From assembly GCA_910584405.1 (NCBI GenBank), contig CAJUAL010000001.1:333602-397601 (forward strand): 64,000 nt of DNA, read 5' to 3'. Below, piece by piece: positions 8,008-15,416 of this stretch. Under the pieces are notes generated by a model. It had not been told where the DNA came from, did not search any database, and was given only the letters and a program-made list of their open reading frames with translations. The position numbers and the translations under genes are program-made. This DNA comes from an uncultured Vampirovibrio sp. (GTDB taxonomy: Bacteria > Cyanobacteriota > Vampirovibrionia > Gastranaerophilales > Gastranaerophilaceae). Position 1 is the first letter of the stretch. Each line of letters starts with the position of its first letter.

Positions 8008-8820
8008 ATGACAAAACGATTCGGTTTTACCTTGGCTGAGGTATTGATTACTTTAGGTATTATTGGTGTTGTAGCAGCAATGACAATTCCTACATTGATT
8101 GCAAACACAAACGGAGCTAAGTTCAGATCACAATTTAAGAAATCAATTTCAACATTAAATCAAGCAGGTTTAATGTCACAAGCACAGTATGATTTTGACT
8201 ACGCAGGAACTACGGAAGCTTGTCCAGCAACACAGGCTGCTGGTGCTGCTCAACACCCGGAATCAGTAATGACATTTTGTTCTGTTTTAAACGGTACCTT
8301 AACCGGTCAAACTTATGTGGGTCCTGCTAATACTATTCAACGTAACAATAATGGTTCATCTATTCCATATTCTTGGGTTAAATCAATAACCTTAGGAGCT
8401 CCTTCAGATTATTATGCATATACAATGGCTGACGGTTCAATTGTAGGTTTTAAAAAGGGTGCATTCGGTTGTGAATTACCTATCGGCTCACAACTAACCG
8501 GTGATTTAGTTAAAACTGCAGGTAATCATCCTGTATCAACTACAACAGGAACAGGAGCAGATGCTGTAACCACACTTACCGGAGGTTTAGGTACATGTTT
8601 AGGTTTTATAGATGTAAACGGTGCAACATTACCTAACAAAGAAGTTACGTGTACTGATGAAACAAAAAATACTGCTGCAGAACTTGTCAAAGTTGAAACA
8701 CCTTGTACGGTTAAGAACGATGCAAACCATATGACAGATGTATTCCCGATTATATTCCACGATGCAACTGTTGAACCTGCATCTGCTGCTGCAAAATACG
8801 TTTTAACAACAAGTAAGTAA
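8008..8820 (+). CDS. Type IV prepilin-like protein (module 1)
   Basis: A 270-residue pilin-like protein. The leader MTKRFG is followed by the class III/N-terminal methylation motif FTLAEVLITLGIIGVVAAMTI, a prepilin peptidase site at G|F with the conserved Glu5 and hydrophobic helix. I chose ATG 8008 because AAAGGA lies 10 bases upstream; the earlier in-frame ATG at 7981 has no such site. The globular part is Thr/Ala/Gly-rich with several Cys (for example near residues 75, 85, 145) and contains CLGFIDVNG, a form of the DINGxxxPN motif shared with other prepilins here. It is divergent from an XRE gene. Substrate and pilus type are unknown. Confidence 0.9.
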   Translation: MTKRFGFTLAEVLITLGIIGVVAAMTIPTLIANTNGAKFRSQFKKSISTLNQAGLMSQAQYDFDYAGTTEACPATQAAGAAQHPESVMTFCSVLNGTLTGQTYVGPANTIQRNNNGSSIPYSWVKSITLGAPSDYYAYTMADGSIVGFKKGAFGCELPIGSQLTGDLVKTAGNHPVSTTTGTGADAVTTLTGGLGTCLGFIDVNGATLPNKEVTCTDETKNTAAELVKVETPCTVKNDANHMTDVFPIIFHDATVEPASAAAKYVLTTSK

Positions 8821-8829
8821 TTGTAGATA

Positions 8830-9008
8830 GTCATCCTGAACTGCGGATTTTGGCAAGAGTGGAGCGATAGCGAACTCGTCCTGGCGAGAGCTGCGATGAG
8901 CCGGTCGAGCCGACAAAATCCAAGACTGATTCAGGATCTATCCATGCCAATATATCCCTTGCGGGACAAACCAACATTGATAGATTCCGTGTCAGGCACG
9001 GAATGACA
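8830..9008. repeat. Palindromic repeat family B, copy 1, with a nested insertion
   Basis: Left half TCATCCTGAACT ... GATTCAGGATCTAT and right half CATTGATAGATTCCGTGTCA / GGCACGGAATGACA form two imperfect hairpins with GTCAT/ATGAC outer ends. The left half is split by about 85 bp (8843-8927) bounded by GGATTTTG (8845-8852) and CAAAATCC (8914-8921), itself an inverted repeat. Other copies: 10305-10379, 15319-15416; partial at 30503-30554 and 35567-35592. Confidence 0.85.
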
Positions 9009-9061
9009 GAAAACTTAATACATCAGGTGATACCGAATCACTTGATACGCTTTACATTATC

Positions 9062-9096
9062 GGACGCGGGATTCACCTTCCGCGTCCTTTCTCTTT
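9062..9096 (+). terminator. Rho-independent terminator downstream of prepilin module 1
   Basis: GGACGCGG (9062-9069) pairs with CCGCGTCC (9080-9087), followed by TTTCTCTTT. It could end transcription that has read through the prepilin gene and repeat B. Confidence 0.7.
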
Positions 9097-9148
9097 GGCA
9101 ATTAATTCCCTCTCGTGGTTATGGAAAATAGAATTGACCTGAGGAGTT

Positions 9149-9187
9149 TTCCCTCGCCCGCGTGCGGGAGAGGGTAGGGGTGAGGGG
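9149..9187. repeat. Left inverted repeat of the DUF559 element
   Basis: A GC-rich hairpin-forming sequence (CCCTCGCCCGCGTGCGGGAG followed by AGGGTAGGGGTGAGGGG) whose reverse complement matches 9552-9589 with only a few differences. GAGGGTTAGGGTGAGGG-type repeats of this kind are common interspersed elements in bacteria. Confidence 0.85.
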
Positions 9188-9197
9188 CTTTTTGTGT

Positions 9198-9203
9198 TAT
9201 AAT
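9198..9203 (+). promoter_or_regulatory. -10 box giving a leaderless DUF559 transcript
   Basis: TATAAT preceded by TGT lies 6 bases before the ATG at 9210, so the transcript would start at or within a base or two of the start codon. No convincing -35 is seen within the left inverted repeat. Confidence 0.55.
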
Positions 9204-9209
9204 TTAACA

Positions 9210-9563
9210 ATGAAGAAAACATTGCTTGCCAGAAAATTGCGAAAAGAGCAGACAATACAAGAAGCAAAAATATGGAATTTATTGCGAAACAGGCAGTTCT
9301 TTGGGTTAAAATTTAAGCGCCAATATCCGATAGGTGAATATATTGCCGATTTTGTTTGTATAGAAAAACATATTATTATTGAGTTAGATGGGGGACAGCA
9401 TAATTCTCCGGAAAATATTGCTAAAGATATAGAACGAACCCGTTATTTAATAACAAACGGTTTTAAAGTATTAAGGATTTGGAATAATGAAGTTGATAAT
9501 AATTTAGAAGGTGTTTTTCTTGAGTTAAAGAGGCAAATTGTCGAGAATGAGCCCTCACCCTAA
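9210..9563 (+). CDS. DUF559 endonuclease-like protein inside an inverted-repeat element
   Basis: A 117-residue DUF559 (Vsr/MTES-like PD-(D/E)XK nuclease fold) protein. Visible: AKIWNLLRNRQFFGLKFKRQ, the core GEYIADFVCIEKHIIIELDG with the Asp and Glu-x-Asp positions of the fold, GGQH, and GFKVLRIWNNEV near the end. Function is not established for the family; DNA cleavage is inferred from the fold. I prefer ATG 9210 (MKKTLLARKL) because a TATAAT lies 6 bases upstream; the track start at 9162 lies within the left repeat. The stop TAA (9561-9563) is inside the right inverted repeat, so gene and repeats form one unit of about 440 bp. Confidence 0.88.
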   Translation: MKKTLLARKLRKEQTIQEAKIWNLLRNRQFFGLKFKRQYPIGEYIADFVCIEKHIIIELDGGQHNSPENIAKDIERTRYLITNGFKVLRIWNNEVDNNLEGVFLELKRQIVENEPSP

Positions 9564-9589
9564 CCCTCTCCCGTAAACGGGCGAGGGAA
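9552..9589. repeat. Right inverted repeat of the DUF559 element
   Basis: CCCTCACCCTAACCCTCTCC then CGTAAACGGGCGAGGGAA; the inverted counterpart of 9149-9187. It supplies the last codons and the stop of the DUF559 gene. Confidence 0.85.
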
Positions 9590-9603
9590 TACCTTTTTAC
9601 CAC

Positions 9604-10269
9604 TTACCAATTGTTTCGGGTTAAGGTTTGTTTTCCGTTTTTATTATAGAGTTTATCTTTATACCAAACGCCCTGAAACTCTTTATCAGGTCCGAACATG
9701 TATTGCAAATCCCTTGATACAAAGTAAATTGCACTGCTTAATCTTCCTTTTCTGTCGTATTGCATTGACGTATACGGGAAGTTTGGATATTCATCAGACA
9801 TTACATCTGCGTAGTACATTTTACCAAACGGTGAATAATAAAACGCCTGACGAGGGTTATTTTTATACTGAATTGCGTAAATCATAAGAGTATCATTCTT
9901 ATAATAAAACGCGCAGTATTTTGCTTCTTCATCTTCTGTAATTCCGTTATTTACATAAAAATAGTGATGTTTAAAGTTTTTATCTTTCATGTAAGGCTTG
10001 AATTTTGTTTTAAATTCTTCCTTATCAAAGTAAATTTTACTCGTATTCGTTTCGAAAAGTTTTGTTTTAAATTCTTTGATATATTCTTCTCTTTGTTCAG
10101 GAGAAATGTCAAGCCAATCAAAGGTTACTACGGCCTGAGCCTGAGGTGTAACCTGTTCTTGAACTTGTGGTTTCTGTTCAATTTCAACTATTTCCTCAGG
10201 AATTGCGTAGCAGGTTGAAAATCCTGTCAGTAATGTTAAAACGAATGTTAATAAAGCTTTTTTTATCAT
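9604..10269 (-). CDS. Hypothetical secreted or periplasmic protein
   Basis: A 221-residue protein with a clear signal peptide (MIKKALLTFVLTLLTGFSTC, cleavage likely after YA around residue 23), then a Glu/Gln/Pro-rich linker to about residue 48. The mature part has many Tyr and paired aromatic residues and a C-terminal run resembling YD/RHS-like text repeats: FYYSPFGKMYYADV, TSMQYDRKGRLSSAIYF, LYNKNGKQTL. I do not recognise the family. A GGGGTAAAGGG purine stretch precedes the ATG. Confidence 0.82.
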   Translation of the reverse strand: MIKKALLTFVLTLLTGFSTCYAIPEEIVEIEQKPQVQEQVTPQAQAVVTFDWLDISPEQREEYIKEFKTKLFETNTSKIYFDKEEFKTKFKPYMKDKNFKHHYFYVNNGITEDEEAKYCAFYYKNDTLMIYAIQYKNNPRQAFYYSPFGKMYYADVMSDEYPNFPYTSMQYDRKGRLSSAIYFVSRDLQYMFGPDKEFQGVWYKDKLYNKNGKQTLTRNNW

Positions 10270-10304
10270 ATATTTCCCTTTACCCCTTTACCTGTTTTTA
10301 TTTT

Positions 10305-10379
10305 GTCATCCTGAACTTGATTCAGGATCTATCAATGTTAATAAAATTGATAGACTCCGTATCAAGTACGGAGTGACAA
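10305..10379. repeat. Palindromic repeat family B, copy 2
   Basis: A compact 75-bp copy: GTCATCCTGAACTTGATTCA GGATCTATCAATG, then ATTGATAGACTCCGTATCAA GTACGGAGTGACAA. Each half is a hairpin and the outer GTCA/TGAC ends pair. It lies between two minus-strand genes, partly overlapping the stop of the upstream one (10380-10382 adjacent). Confidence 0.85.
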
Positions 10380-11054
10380 TTATTTTTCTTGCAGCATATT
10401 ATAACCAAGCCGCAGTTTTATAGACATCATATTATCTTCTGCGTTCATAAATAAAAGTTTTTCACTCAGGGCGTAATTTTCAGGGGTGATAATTCCATTA
10501 ATTTCAAACCCTGCAAAATTATTATTTTCATCTCGTTTTGTTTTTGTTGCAAGAGCGTAAATAAATGCCGCCATATCATGTTTATCGATTAAGTTATCAC
10601 CGCCTGTTTCTTCACCATGAGCTGAAAGTTTGTTGAAACCGTTTCTTATTTGAACTTTTATCTGTGAAATATATTCAGGCTTATTCATGATATCGTAGTG
10701 ACCAAATCTGTATTTAAGCTGATATGCTTCATATTGGTGATAATCAAGTTTTCCTGTCAAATTTCCTGTTTCTTTTGCCATAAACAACAGGTATGATTCT
10801 GCTAAGCTTCTTATTTCATCTTTAAAAGTCTTATCAAGTTTATCAAAATCTTCAGGTGTTTTGTTTTCTTTACCGGCAAGAGCACGCCATGATTTTGAAA
10901 CCACATCAAAAGACTCTGCTTTCGGATTGGTAATTCCGCTTTGCACAACCATATCATTTAAAATAAGGGCAAAAGCTTCACCAAGTTCGGCGTTTCCGCC
11001 GGACAACTCCTTTAAAATAGAAGTTCTTTGAATATTTTGCCCAAAATTATTCAT
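10380..11054 (-). CDS. Hypothetical protein with an EF-hand-like segment
   Basis: A 224-residue soluble, helical protein of unknown family. Two segments look like degenerate EF-hand loops: LTGKLDYHQYEAYQLKYRF (about residues 98-116) and GGDNLIDKHDMAAFIYAL (about 152-169), with Asp/Asn spacing followed by a helix. Calcium binding is a guess from these. There is no signal peptide. It starts 12 bases downstream of the activase gene on the same strand, so the two are probably cotranscribed. Confidence 0.8.
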   Translation of the reverse strand: MNNFGQNIQRTSILKELSGGNAELGEAFALILNDMVVQSGITNPKAESFDVVSKSWRALAGKENKTPEDFDKLDKTFKDEIRSLAESYLLFMAKETGNLTGKLDYHQYEAYQLKYRFGHYDIMNKPEYISQIKVQIRNGFNKLSAHGEETGGDNLIDKHDMAAFIYALATKTKRDENNNFAGFEINGIITPENYALSEKLLFMNAEDNMMSIKLRLGYNMLQEK

Positions 11055-11066
11055 TTAAAATTTATC

Positions 11067-12071
11067 CTAACTTATGTCCCAACGACCGCAAGTTCCGCCC
11101 CAACGAGCGATAATATTGCCTTTAACATCTTTAATTTTTTCAACATGTTGAACTTCGTTAACGCCTTCAACAATTGTAATAACTTCACAGTTGTTAGAGC
11201 AGCCTGTGCAAGTACAAGTGATTGAAGAAAAATGCATATCAGCAACATTCCAACCTTTGAATTTTGTTTGAACTTCTGTGTATTGGTGGTTTTCCATTGC
11301 AAGTAATGCCGCACCGATTGCACCCATTGTCTGGTGGTTTTCAGGAACTACGATTTTGGTGTTTAGAGCTTCTTCAAACGCTTTAACCATACCTGTATTG
11401 GTTGCTACTCCGCCTTGGAATGACACTGTCGGAAGAAGTTCTTTCCCTAATGCAAGGTTACTTAAATAGTTTCTTACAAGTGCCTGACAAAGTCCGTATA
11501 ATAAATCTTCTACAGGATACCCCAGCTGTTGTTTGTGGATTAAGTCCGATTCCGCGAATACTCCGCATCTGCCTGCGATTCTTGCAGGATTTGTTGATTT
11601 TAATGCAGTCGGACCAAATTCTTCAATCGGAACATTTAATCTTTGTGCCTGATGGTCTAAGAAACTTCCTGTACCTGCCGCACAAACCGTATTCATTGCA
11701 AAATCCGTTACTATACCGTCGCGAAGTATAATAATTTTACTGTCCTGACCGCCGATTTCCAGAATTGTTTGAACGCCCGGAATATTTGTACTTGCGGCAA
11801 CTGCGTGGGCAGTAATTTCGTTTTTAACAACATCCGCGCCAACCAAAGAACCTGCTAAAGCACGTCCTGAGCCTGTTGTTCCGACACCTTTAACATCATA
11901 ATCGGTTATTCTTTTTTCATATAATTTATTTAAGCCTGTTTGGACAGCTAATACCGGTTTACCTGCTGTCTTAAGCATTACGCTGTCTACATATTTTCCT
12001 GTTTCATCAACTAATGCAAGCTTAGTTGTTACTGATCCTACGTCTATCCCTAAATATACTGTTAAACTCAT
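11067..12071 (-). CDS. BcrA/BadF/HgdC-type activase (2-hydroxyacyl-CoA dehydratase activator family)
   Basis: A 334-residue ASKHA-fold ATPase of the family that fires electrons into 2-hydroxyacyl-CoA dehydratases or benzoyl-CoA reductases. GIDVGSVTTKLALVD (residues 7-21) is the phosphate-1 loop; NTVCAAGTGSFLDHQAQRL and GRCGVFAESDLIHKQQ carry the two Cys that ligate the bridging 4Fe-4S cluster in a homodimer. The C-terminal 60 residues add a second Cys-rich stretch (CTCTGCSNNCE, then GGTCGRWD) resembling the linker of the long (over 1000-residue) activase-DUF2229 proteins. No dehydratase subunit is encoded nearby, so its partner is unknown. AAAGGAAAAAG precedes the ATG. Confidence 0.9.
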   Translation of the reverse strand: MSLTVYLGIDVGSVTTKLALVDETGKYVDSVMLKTAGKPVLAVQTGLNKLYEKRITDYDVKGVGTTGSGRALAGSLVGADVVKNEITAHAVAASTNIPGVQTILEIGGQDSKIIILRDGIVTDFAMNTVCAAGTGSFLDHQAQRLNVPIEEFGPTALKSTNPARIAGRCGVFAESDLIHKQQLGYPVEDLLYGLCQALVRNYLSNLALGKELLPTVSFQGGVATNTGMVKAFEEALNTKIVVPENHQTMGAIGAALLAMENHQYTEVQTKFKGWNVADMHFSSITCTCTGCSNNCEVITIVEGVNEVQHVEKIKDVKGNIIARWGGTCGRWDIS

Positions 12072-12136
12072 TTCTTTTTCCTTTACTATAACAGTATAAT
12101 AATAGCATAAACATTAAGGATTGGACAATATTTTAT

Positions 12137-12316
12137 TTAGTGCATAATATCATTTTTATTCAGTTCGCCGACATAATCTATCGGGCTTGAGTTCGGAAGG
12201 CTTTCAAGACAGTCGGATAACATTTTTTCTATATTTGATATTTTGCATAAGTTGCTTAAGTTTTTTATTTTTTGTCCCAAATCAAGGGTAATTCCTTGTT
12301 GTACTGCTATTTCCAT
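12137..12316 (-). CDS. Small hypothetical protein, 59 residues
   Basis: Too short for most ORF cut-offs. It starts MEIAVQQGITLDLGQKIKNL and ends KNDIMH, with two Cys and mostly helical, hydrophilic composition. A strong GAGGAG lies 11 bases before the ATG on the minus strand. It has no recognisable domain or signal peptide. It lies alone between the activase gene and the divergent NTF2-like gene; the rest of that 377-base gap shows only AT-rich promoter-like sequence. Confidence 0.65.
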   Translation of the reverse strand: MEIAVQQGITLDLGQKIKNLSNLCKISNIEKMLSDCLESLPNSSPIDYVGELNKNDIMH

Positions 12317-12435
12317 TAGTGTATAATCTCCTCGCTATATATTATATAAACCCTTTTTCTTGTATTTTTTACACTTTTTTAAGTTTTATTAAATATCTAC
12401 ATTGTTTATACTATTAAATTTTTCAAATTTTCCAT

Positions 12436-12441
12436 TATACT
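12436..12441 (+). promoter_or_regulatory. -10 box for the NTF2-like/lspA operon, leaderless start
   Basis: TATACT lies 7 bases before ATG 12449 with no Shine-Dalgarno between, suggesting a leaderless transcript. Confidence 0.45.
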
Positions 12442-12448
12442 GGTATGT

Positions 12449-13339
12449 ATGAGAAAGATTATATTAACAATTTTACTGACGTTGGTTATTGCAGGTGTTT
12501 ATCAGCCTGCTCAGGCTTCTTTAATTTCTGATTATTCTTATCGCAGAGAACAAGTTAAAGAATCAAGACAGGACATTAAAGCTATAAAAGACTTGTTTAA
12601 AAAACAGTCGCTTTATGCAAATAAACATGATTCAAAATCACTGGCAACACTTTATGATGATAAATACATAAATAATGACGGGTTTAATAAAGAGGTTTAT
12701 TTTAAGAGTATAGAATCAACCTGGGAAGCTTGTGAAGATTTAAGTTATTCTACAAAAATCTTATCTATTACTGTTAACGGAGATTACGCGACTGTTGATG
12801 TTGAGGAAACTGCAAACGGATCAGTAATAGAAAAATATGATTATATGCAGATTACAGGAGAAATTCATTCATTATCTGAAGGTCTTTACCATTTGGTAAA
12901 AACTAACGGCAAGTGGTATATTGCAGGAGAAACCTCAATTTCTGATGAATCTTCTTTGTTATACGGAGAAGCAAGGTTTATGAATATAGACCTTCAAGTA
13001 CCAGCTCAGGTAGGTTCGGGTGAAGATTACACGACTACTTTGAAAATAGATGCTGATGAAGATAATTTTATTCTTGGTTCTATTGATCATGATATGGTAA
13101 CATATCCGACAAATCCTCCAAGAAATGAACTTCGTGCTTTACCTCGCTCAGGTGTTTTAGAACGAATTATTAAAGCTAATTCCGATAACCTGAATGAATA
13201 TGCTGTGGCTTCTCTTGCTATTTCAAGGGTTACTCCGTTAGAAGGCGATAATGTGAGAATCCGTATGGCAGGACTTGCTTGTATTATGAAAAGAATAAAT
13301 GTTGTTCCGAAAAATAATTTTATAAAGTTGGAGGACTAA
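12449..13339 (+). CDS. Secreted NTF2-like (SnoaL/DUF4440-type) domain protein
   Basis: A 296-residue exported protein with a signal peptide (MRKIILTILLTLVIAGVYQP, cleavage near AQA at about residue 24). Residues 40-165 look like an NTF2-like cone: DLFKKQSLYANKHDSKSLAT at the start, ISITVNGDYATVDVEE strands, and HLVKTNGKWYIAGE as the closing strands. The C-terminal half (170-296) is another beta-rich domain I do not recognise. It is 3 bases before lspA, so probably cotranscribed; a lipobox is not seen in its signal peptide. Confidence 0.8.
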   Translation: MRKIILTILLTLVIAGVYQPAQASLISDYSYRREQVKESRQDIKAIKDLFKKQSLYANKHDSKSLATLYDDKYINNDGFNKEVYFKSIESTWEACEDLSYSTKILSITVNGDYATVDVEETANGSVIEKYDYMQITGEIHSLSEGLYHLVKTNGKWYIAGETSISDESSLLYGEARFMNIDLQVPAQVGSGEDYTTTLKIDADEDNFILGSIDHDMVTYPTNPPRNELRALPRSGVLERIIKANSDNLNEYAVASLAISRVTPLEGDNVRIRMAGLACIMKRINVVPKNNFIKLED

Positions 13340-13342
13340 ATT

Positions 13343-13807
13343 TTGAATAATTCTGTCGGTAAATATATTTATTTTATACTTTGTTTTATATTTTGGCTGT
13401 TTTTGGCGTTGTTTTCGTCAAAGCTTATTGTTGATAATTTAACCTCAGGTCATCATTATTCAAATTTGGTATTCAGTCTTCACTATGTGAAAAACAGCGG
13501 TGCAGCTTTTAGTTTGCTTCAAAATGCCAGAGAATTTTTGATTATTGTATCTATTGTTGCGACTACATTTCTGTTTATGTATGTTCATAACCATATCAGA
13601 AATATTCATTTGATTTCTATTTCTTTCATATCTTTATTAAGCGCGGGAATTATGGCTAATTGTCATGAAAGAATAGTTTTGGGATTTGTAAGAGATTATA
13701 TACAATTAAATTTTATAAACTTCCCGATATTTAATGTCGCAGATATTTTTATAACAATCGGTGTTATTGCTTTAGTTTGCATTTTGACATTCTATAAAGG
13801 AAAGTAG
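13343..13807 (+). CDS. lspA: Lipoprotein signal peptidase (signal peptidase II)
   Basis: A 154-residue inner-membrane aspartyl protease with four hydrophobic segments that cleaves prolipoproteins after lipidation. VKNSGAAFSLLQ and FPIFNVADIFITIG are signature blocks. Catalytic Asp residues are present in VRDY and NVAD. The usual N-x-x-D-R motif reads NCHER, so the structural Asp is Glu here. The start is TTG (13343), in frame after the GGAGG in the end of the preceding gene. It is 1 base upstream of the RluD-type gene. Confidence 0.92.
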   Translation: MNNSVGKYIYFILCFIFWLFLALFSSKLIVDNLTSGHHYSNLVFSLHYVKNSGAAFSLLQNAREFLIIVSIVATTFLFMYVHNHIRNIHLISISFISLLSAGIMANCHERIVLGFVRDYIQLNFINFPIFNVADIFITIGVIALVCILTFYKGK

Positions 13808-13808
13808 T

Positions 13809-14726
13809 ATGGAACTTTGGGCAGATGAAGCAAATGAAGGTTTGCGTTTAGATGCATATCTTGCAGAACTTTATGAAGGAATTTCGCGTTCAAAGGTTCA
13901 GGGTGCGATAAAATCGGGTAAGGTTACGGTTAACGGGGTTGAGAAAAAGCCTTCTTATGTTTTAAAAGAAGGTGACAGAATTGAGTTTGATAACCTTGTT
14001 GAAGATAAAGTTGTTAAAATTGAAGCTGAAAACATTCCGCTTGAAGTTGTTTGGGAAGATGAAAATATGGCTGTTGTTAATAAACCTTCAGGCATGTTGA
14101 CTCACCCGACGCCGTTAGAAACTTCTGGAACATTGGTTAATGCTCTGTTGTTTAAGTTTGGGGAAGAAAACCTTTCTGATTTGAACGGGGAATTTAGGCG
14201 CGGGATTGTACACAGGCTTGATAGAAATACATCCGGGCTTTTAATGATTGCGAAAAATAACAAAACTCATGAGTATCTTGCTGATATGATTCGGAACCAT
14301 AACCTTACAAAAAAATATCATGCTATTCTAAAAGGTGATTACCCGAAAGATACAGATGTTATTGAAGAACCGATAGGAAGACATAAGACTCAACCTCATA
14401 AAATGGCAGTTTGTCCTGAGGGAAAACCGAGCTGTACAGAGTTAAGGGTTTTAGAACGATTTGGCGAGGCTACTTATGTTGAACTAAATTTAATAACAGG
14501 CAGAACTCACCAAATCAGGGTTCATACAAGTTATAAAAAACATCCTGTATATAATGATACCCTTTACGGAGCAGGTGTTGGGAAGGTTAAAACAGATGAG
14601 CAGGTTCTGCAATCGTTTTATTTAAAGTTTGCAAAACCTTTTTCAGCAGAGATAATTGAATTAAAACTGGAACCTGATGAGAAATTATCAAAGGTTCTGA
14701 CTTATTTCAAAAACAGGAGAGTTTAA
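13809..14726 (+). CDS. RluA/RluD-family 23S rRNA pseudouridine synthase
   Basis: A 305-residue enzyme that isomerises uridines in rRNA. N-terminal S4 domain (about 1-65: LDAYLAELYEGISRSKVQGA, VTVNGVEKKPSYVLKEGD) and catalytic domain with HRLDRNTSGLLMIAK containing the catalytic Asp, and GRTHQIRVH near the C-terminus. This layout fits RluD (U1911/1915/1917), but RluC-type specificity cannot be excluded. lspA followed by an rluD-like gene is a common bacterial neighbourhood. Confidence 0.95.
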   Translation: MELWADEANEGLRLDAYLAELYEGISRSKVQGAIKSGKVTVNGVEKKPSYVLKEGDRIEFDNLVEDKVVKIEAENIPLEVVWEDENMAVVNKPSGMLTHPTPLETSGTLVNALLFKFGEENLSDLNGEFRRGIVHRLDRNTSGLLMIAKNNKTHEYLADMIRNHNLTKKYHAILKGDYPKDTDVIEEPIGRHKTQPHKMAVCPEGKPSCTELRVLERFGEATYVELNLITGRTHQIRVHTSYKKHPVYNDTLYGAGVGKVKTDEQVLQSFYLKFAKPFSAEIIELKLEPDEKLSKVLTYFKNRRV

Positions 14727-14727
14727 T

Positions 14728-15183
14728 ATGAGAAGAGTTTTTTTAGTACTCAGTGCTATAATATTAATTTTCGGTTTATATATTGCGTTTATGAATACGG
14801 GAAATTCTATAGCTGTAAATGTTTTGTACAGTAATCTTCTGGATGCTCAAACAAGTGCAGGCTGGGTTGAAGAAGGAGGATTTTTTGTTAAACAATTTAA
14901 TTTGGCAATTTATACTTTAGCATTCTTATTTGGTGGAATTTTTGTCGGCGGTGGAATTGTTTATATGTTCTGGCATGCTGCAAAAGATAAATTAAAAGCT
15001 TATCAAAGAGAGCTTGAAAAAACTTCGATTTCAGGAACAAATAACGCTTCTCGCGTAGAGGTTTTGGAAGCTAAGATTAAGACTTTAGAAAAAGCATTTA
15101 ATACGGTAATTGATGAGCGTACCCAATTAGAAGTTCAAATTAAAACATTAAATGCCGAACTTGATAATTTAAACAAGGGGTAA
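14728..15183 (+). CDS. LapA-domain (DUF1049) membrane protein
   Basis: A 151-residue inner-membrane protein with two hydrophobic segments (about residues 4-22 and 60-85) and a C-terminal coiled coil (100-150: VLEAKIKTLEKAFNTVIDE, LEVQIKTLNAELDNL). This two-helix plus coiled-coil layout is that of LapA/YciS proteins linked to LPS assembly control; the specific role is inferred. It ends the lspA operon and starts 1 base after the preceding stop. Confidence 0.8.
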   Translation: MRRVFLVLSAIILIFGLYIAFMNTGNSIAVNVLYSNLLDAQTSAGWVEEGGFFVKQFNLAIYTLAFLFGGIFVGGGIVYMFWHAAKDKLKAYQRELEKTSISGTNNASRVEVLEAKIKTLEKAFNTVIDERTQLEVQIKTLNAELDNLNKG

Positions 15184-15238
15184 AGGGGTAAATATAATCG
15201 TAATAGTATAAATTTATAAAGTGTATGAAAGGAGAAAA

Positions 15239-15295
15239 ATGATGAAAAATAAGACTATGATTCAAATTTCGGGGGGGGTAACTCTTATTGCTTAG
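15239..15295 (+). other. SD-led start with G8 tract: out-of-frame leader of the next prepilin
   Basis: AAAGGAG sits at proper distance before ATG 15239/15242. The 0-frame reads MKNKTMIQISGGVTLIA and stops at TAG 15293-15295. It contains a run of eight G (15271-15278). In the -1 frame, entered for example by slippage on G-GGG-GGG (15271-15277), the reading is GGGNSYCLARSVFTSPV and joins the prepilin body in frame without a stop. A ninth G would do the same. The identical arrangement occurs at 63725. Confidence 0.75.
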
Positions 15296-15318
15296 CGCGG
15301 AGCGTTTTTACAAGTCCT

Positions 15319-15416
15319 GTCATGCTGAACTTGATTCAGCATCTATCAATGTCAATAGAAACCCTAACGGGGCAAACCAACATTGATAGATTCCGTGTCG
15401 GGGCACGGAATGACAA
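15319..15416. repeat. Palindromic repeat family B, copy 3, inside a prepilin leader
   Basis: GTCATGCTGAACTTGATTCA GCATCTATCAATG ... CAACATTGATAGATTCCGTG TCGGGGCACGGAATGACAA. It is inserted between the G8 leader and the FTLAEV motif and is read through as open frame (the LNLIQHLS / NIDRFRVGARND translation typical of this repeat). Confidence 0.88.

Noticed and set aside
9073-9267. 64-residue minus-strand ORF through the left inverted repeat
   Set aside because: It translates a GC-rich repeat, runs opposite to the DUF559 promoter and lacks a ribosome site.
10167-10376. 69-residue ORF containing VILNLIQDLS
   Set aside because: It is the translation of repeat B with a shadow of the signal-peptide gene on the other strand.
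15239-15295. The MKNKTMIQISGGVTLIA frame as an independent small protein
   Set aside because: The same leader and G8 boundary precede a prepilin at another locus and the -1 frame runs straight into the pilin, so it is better read as a pilin leader.
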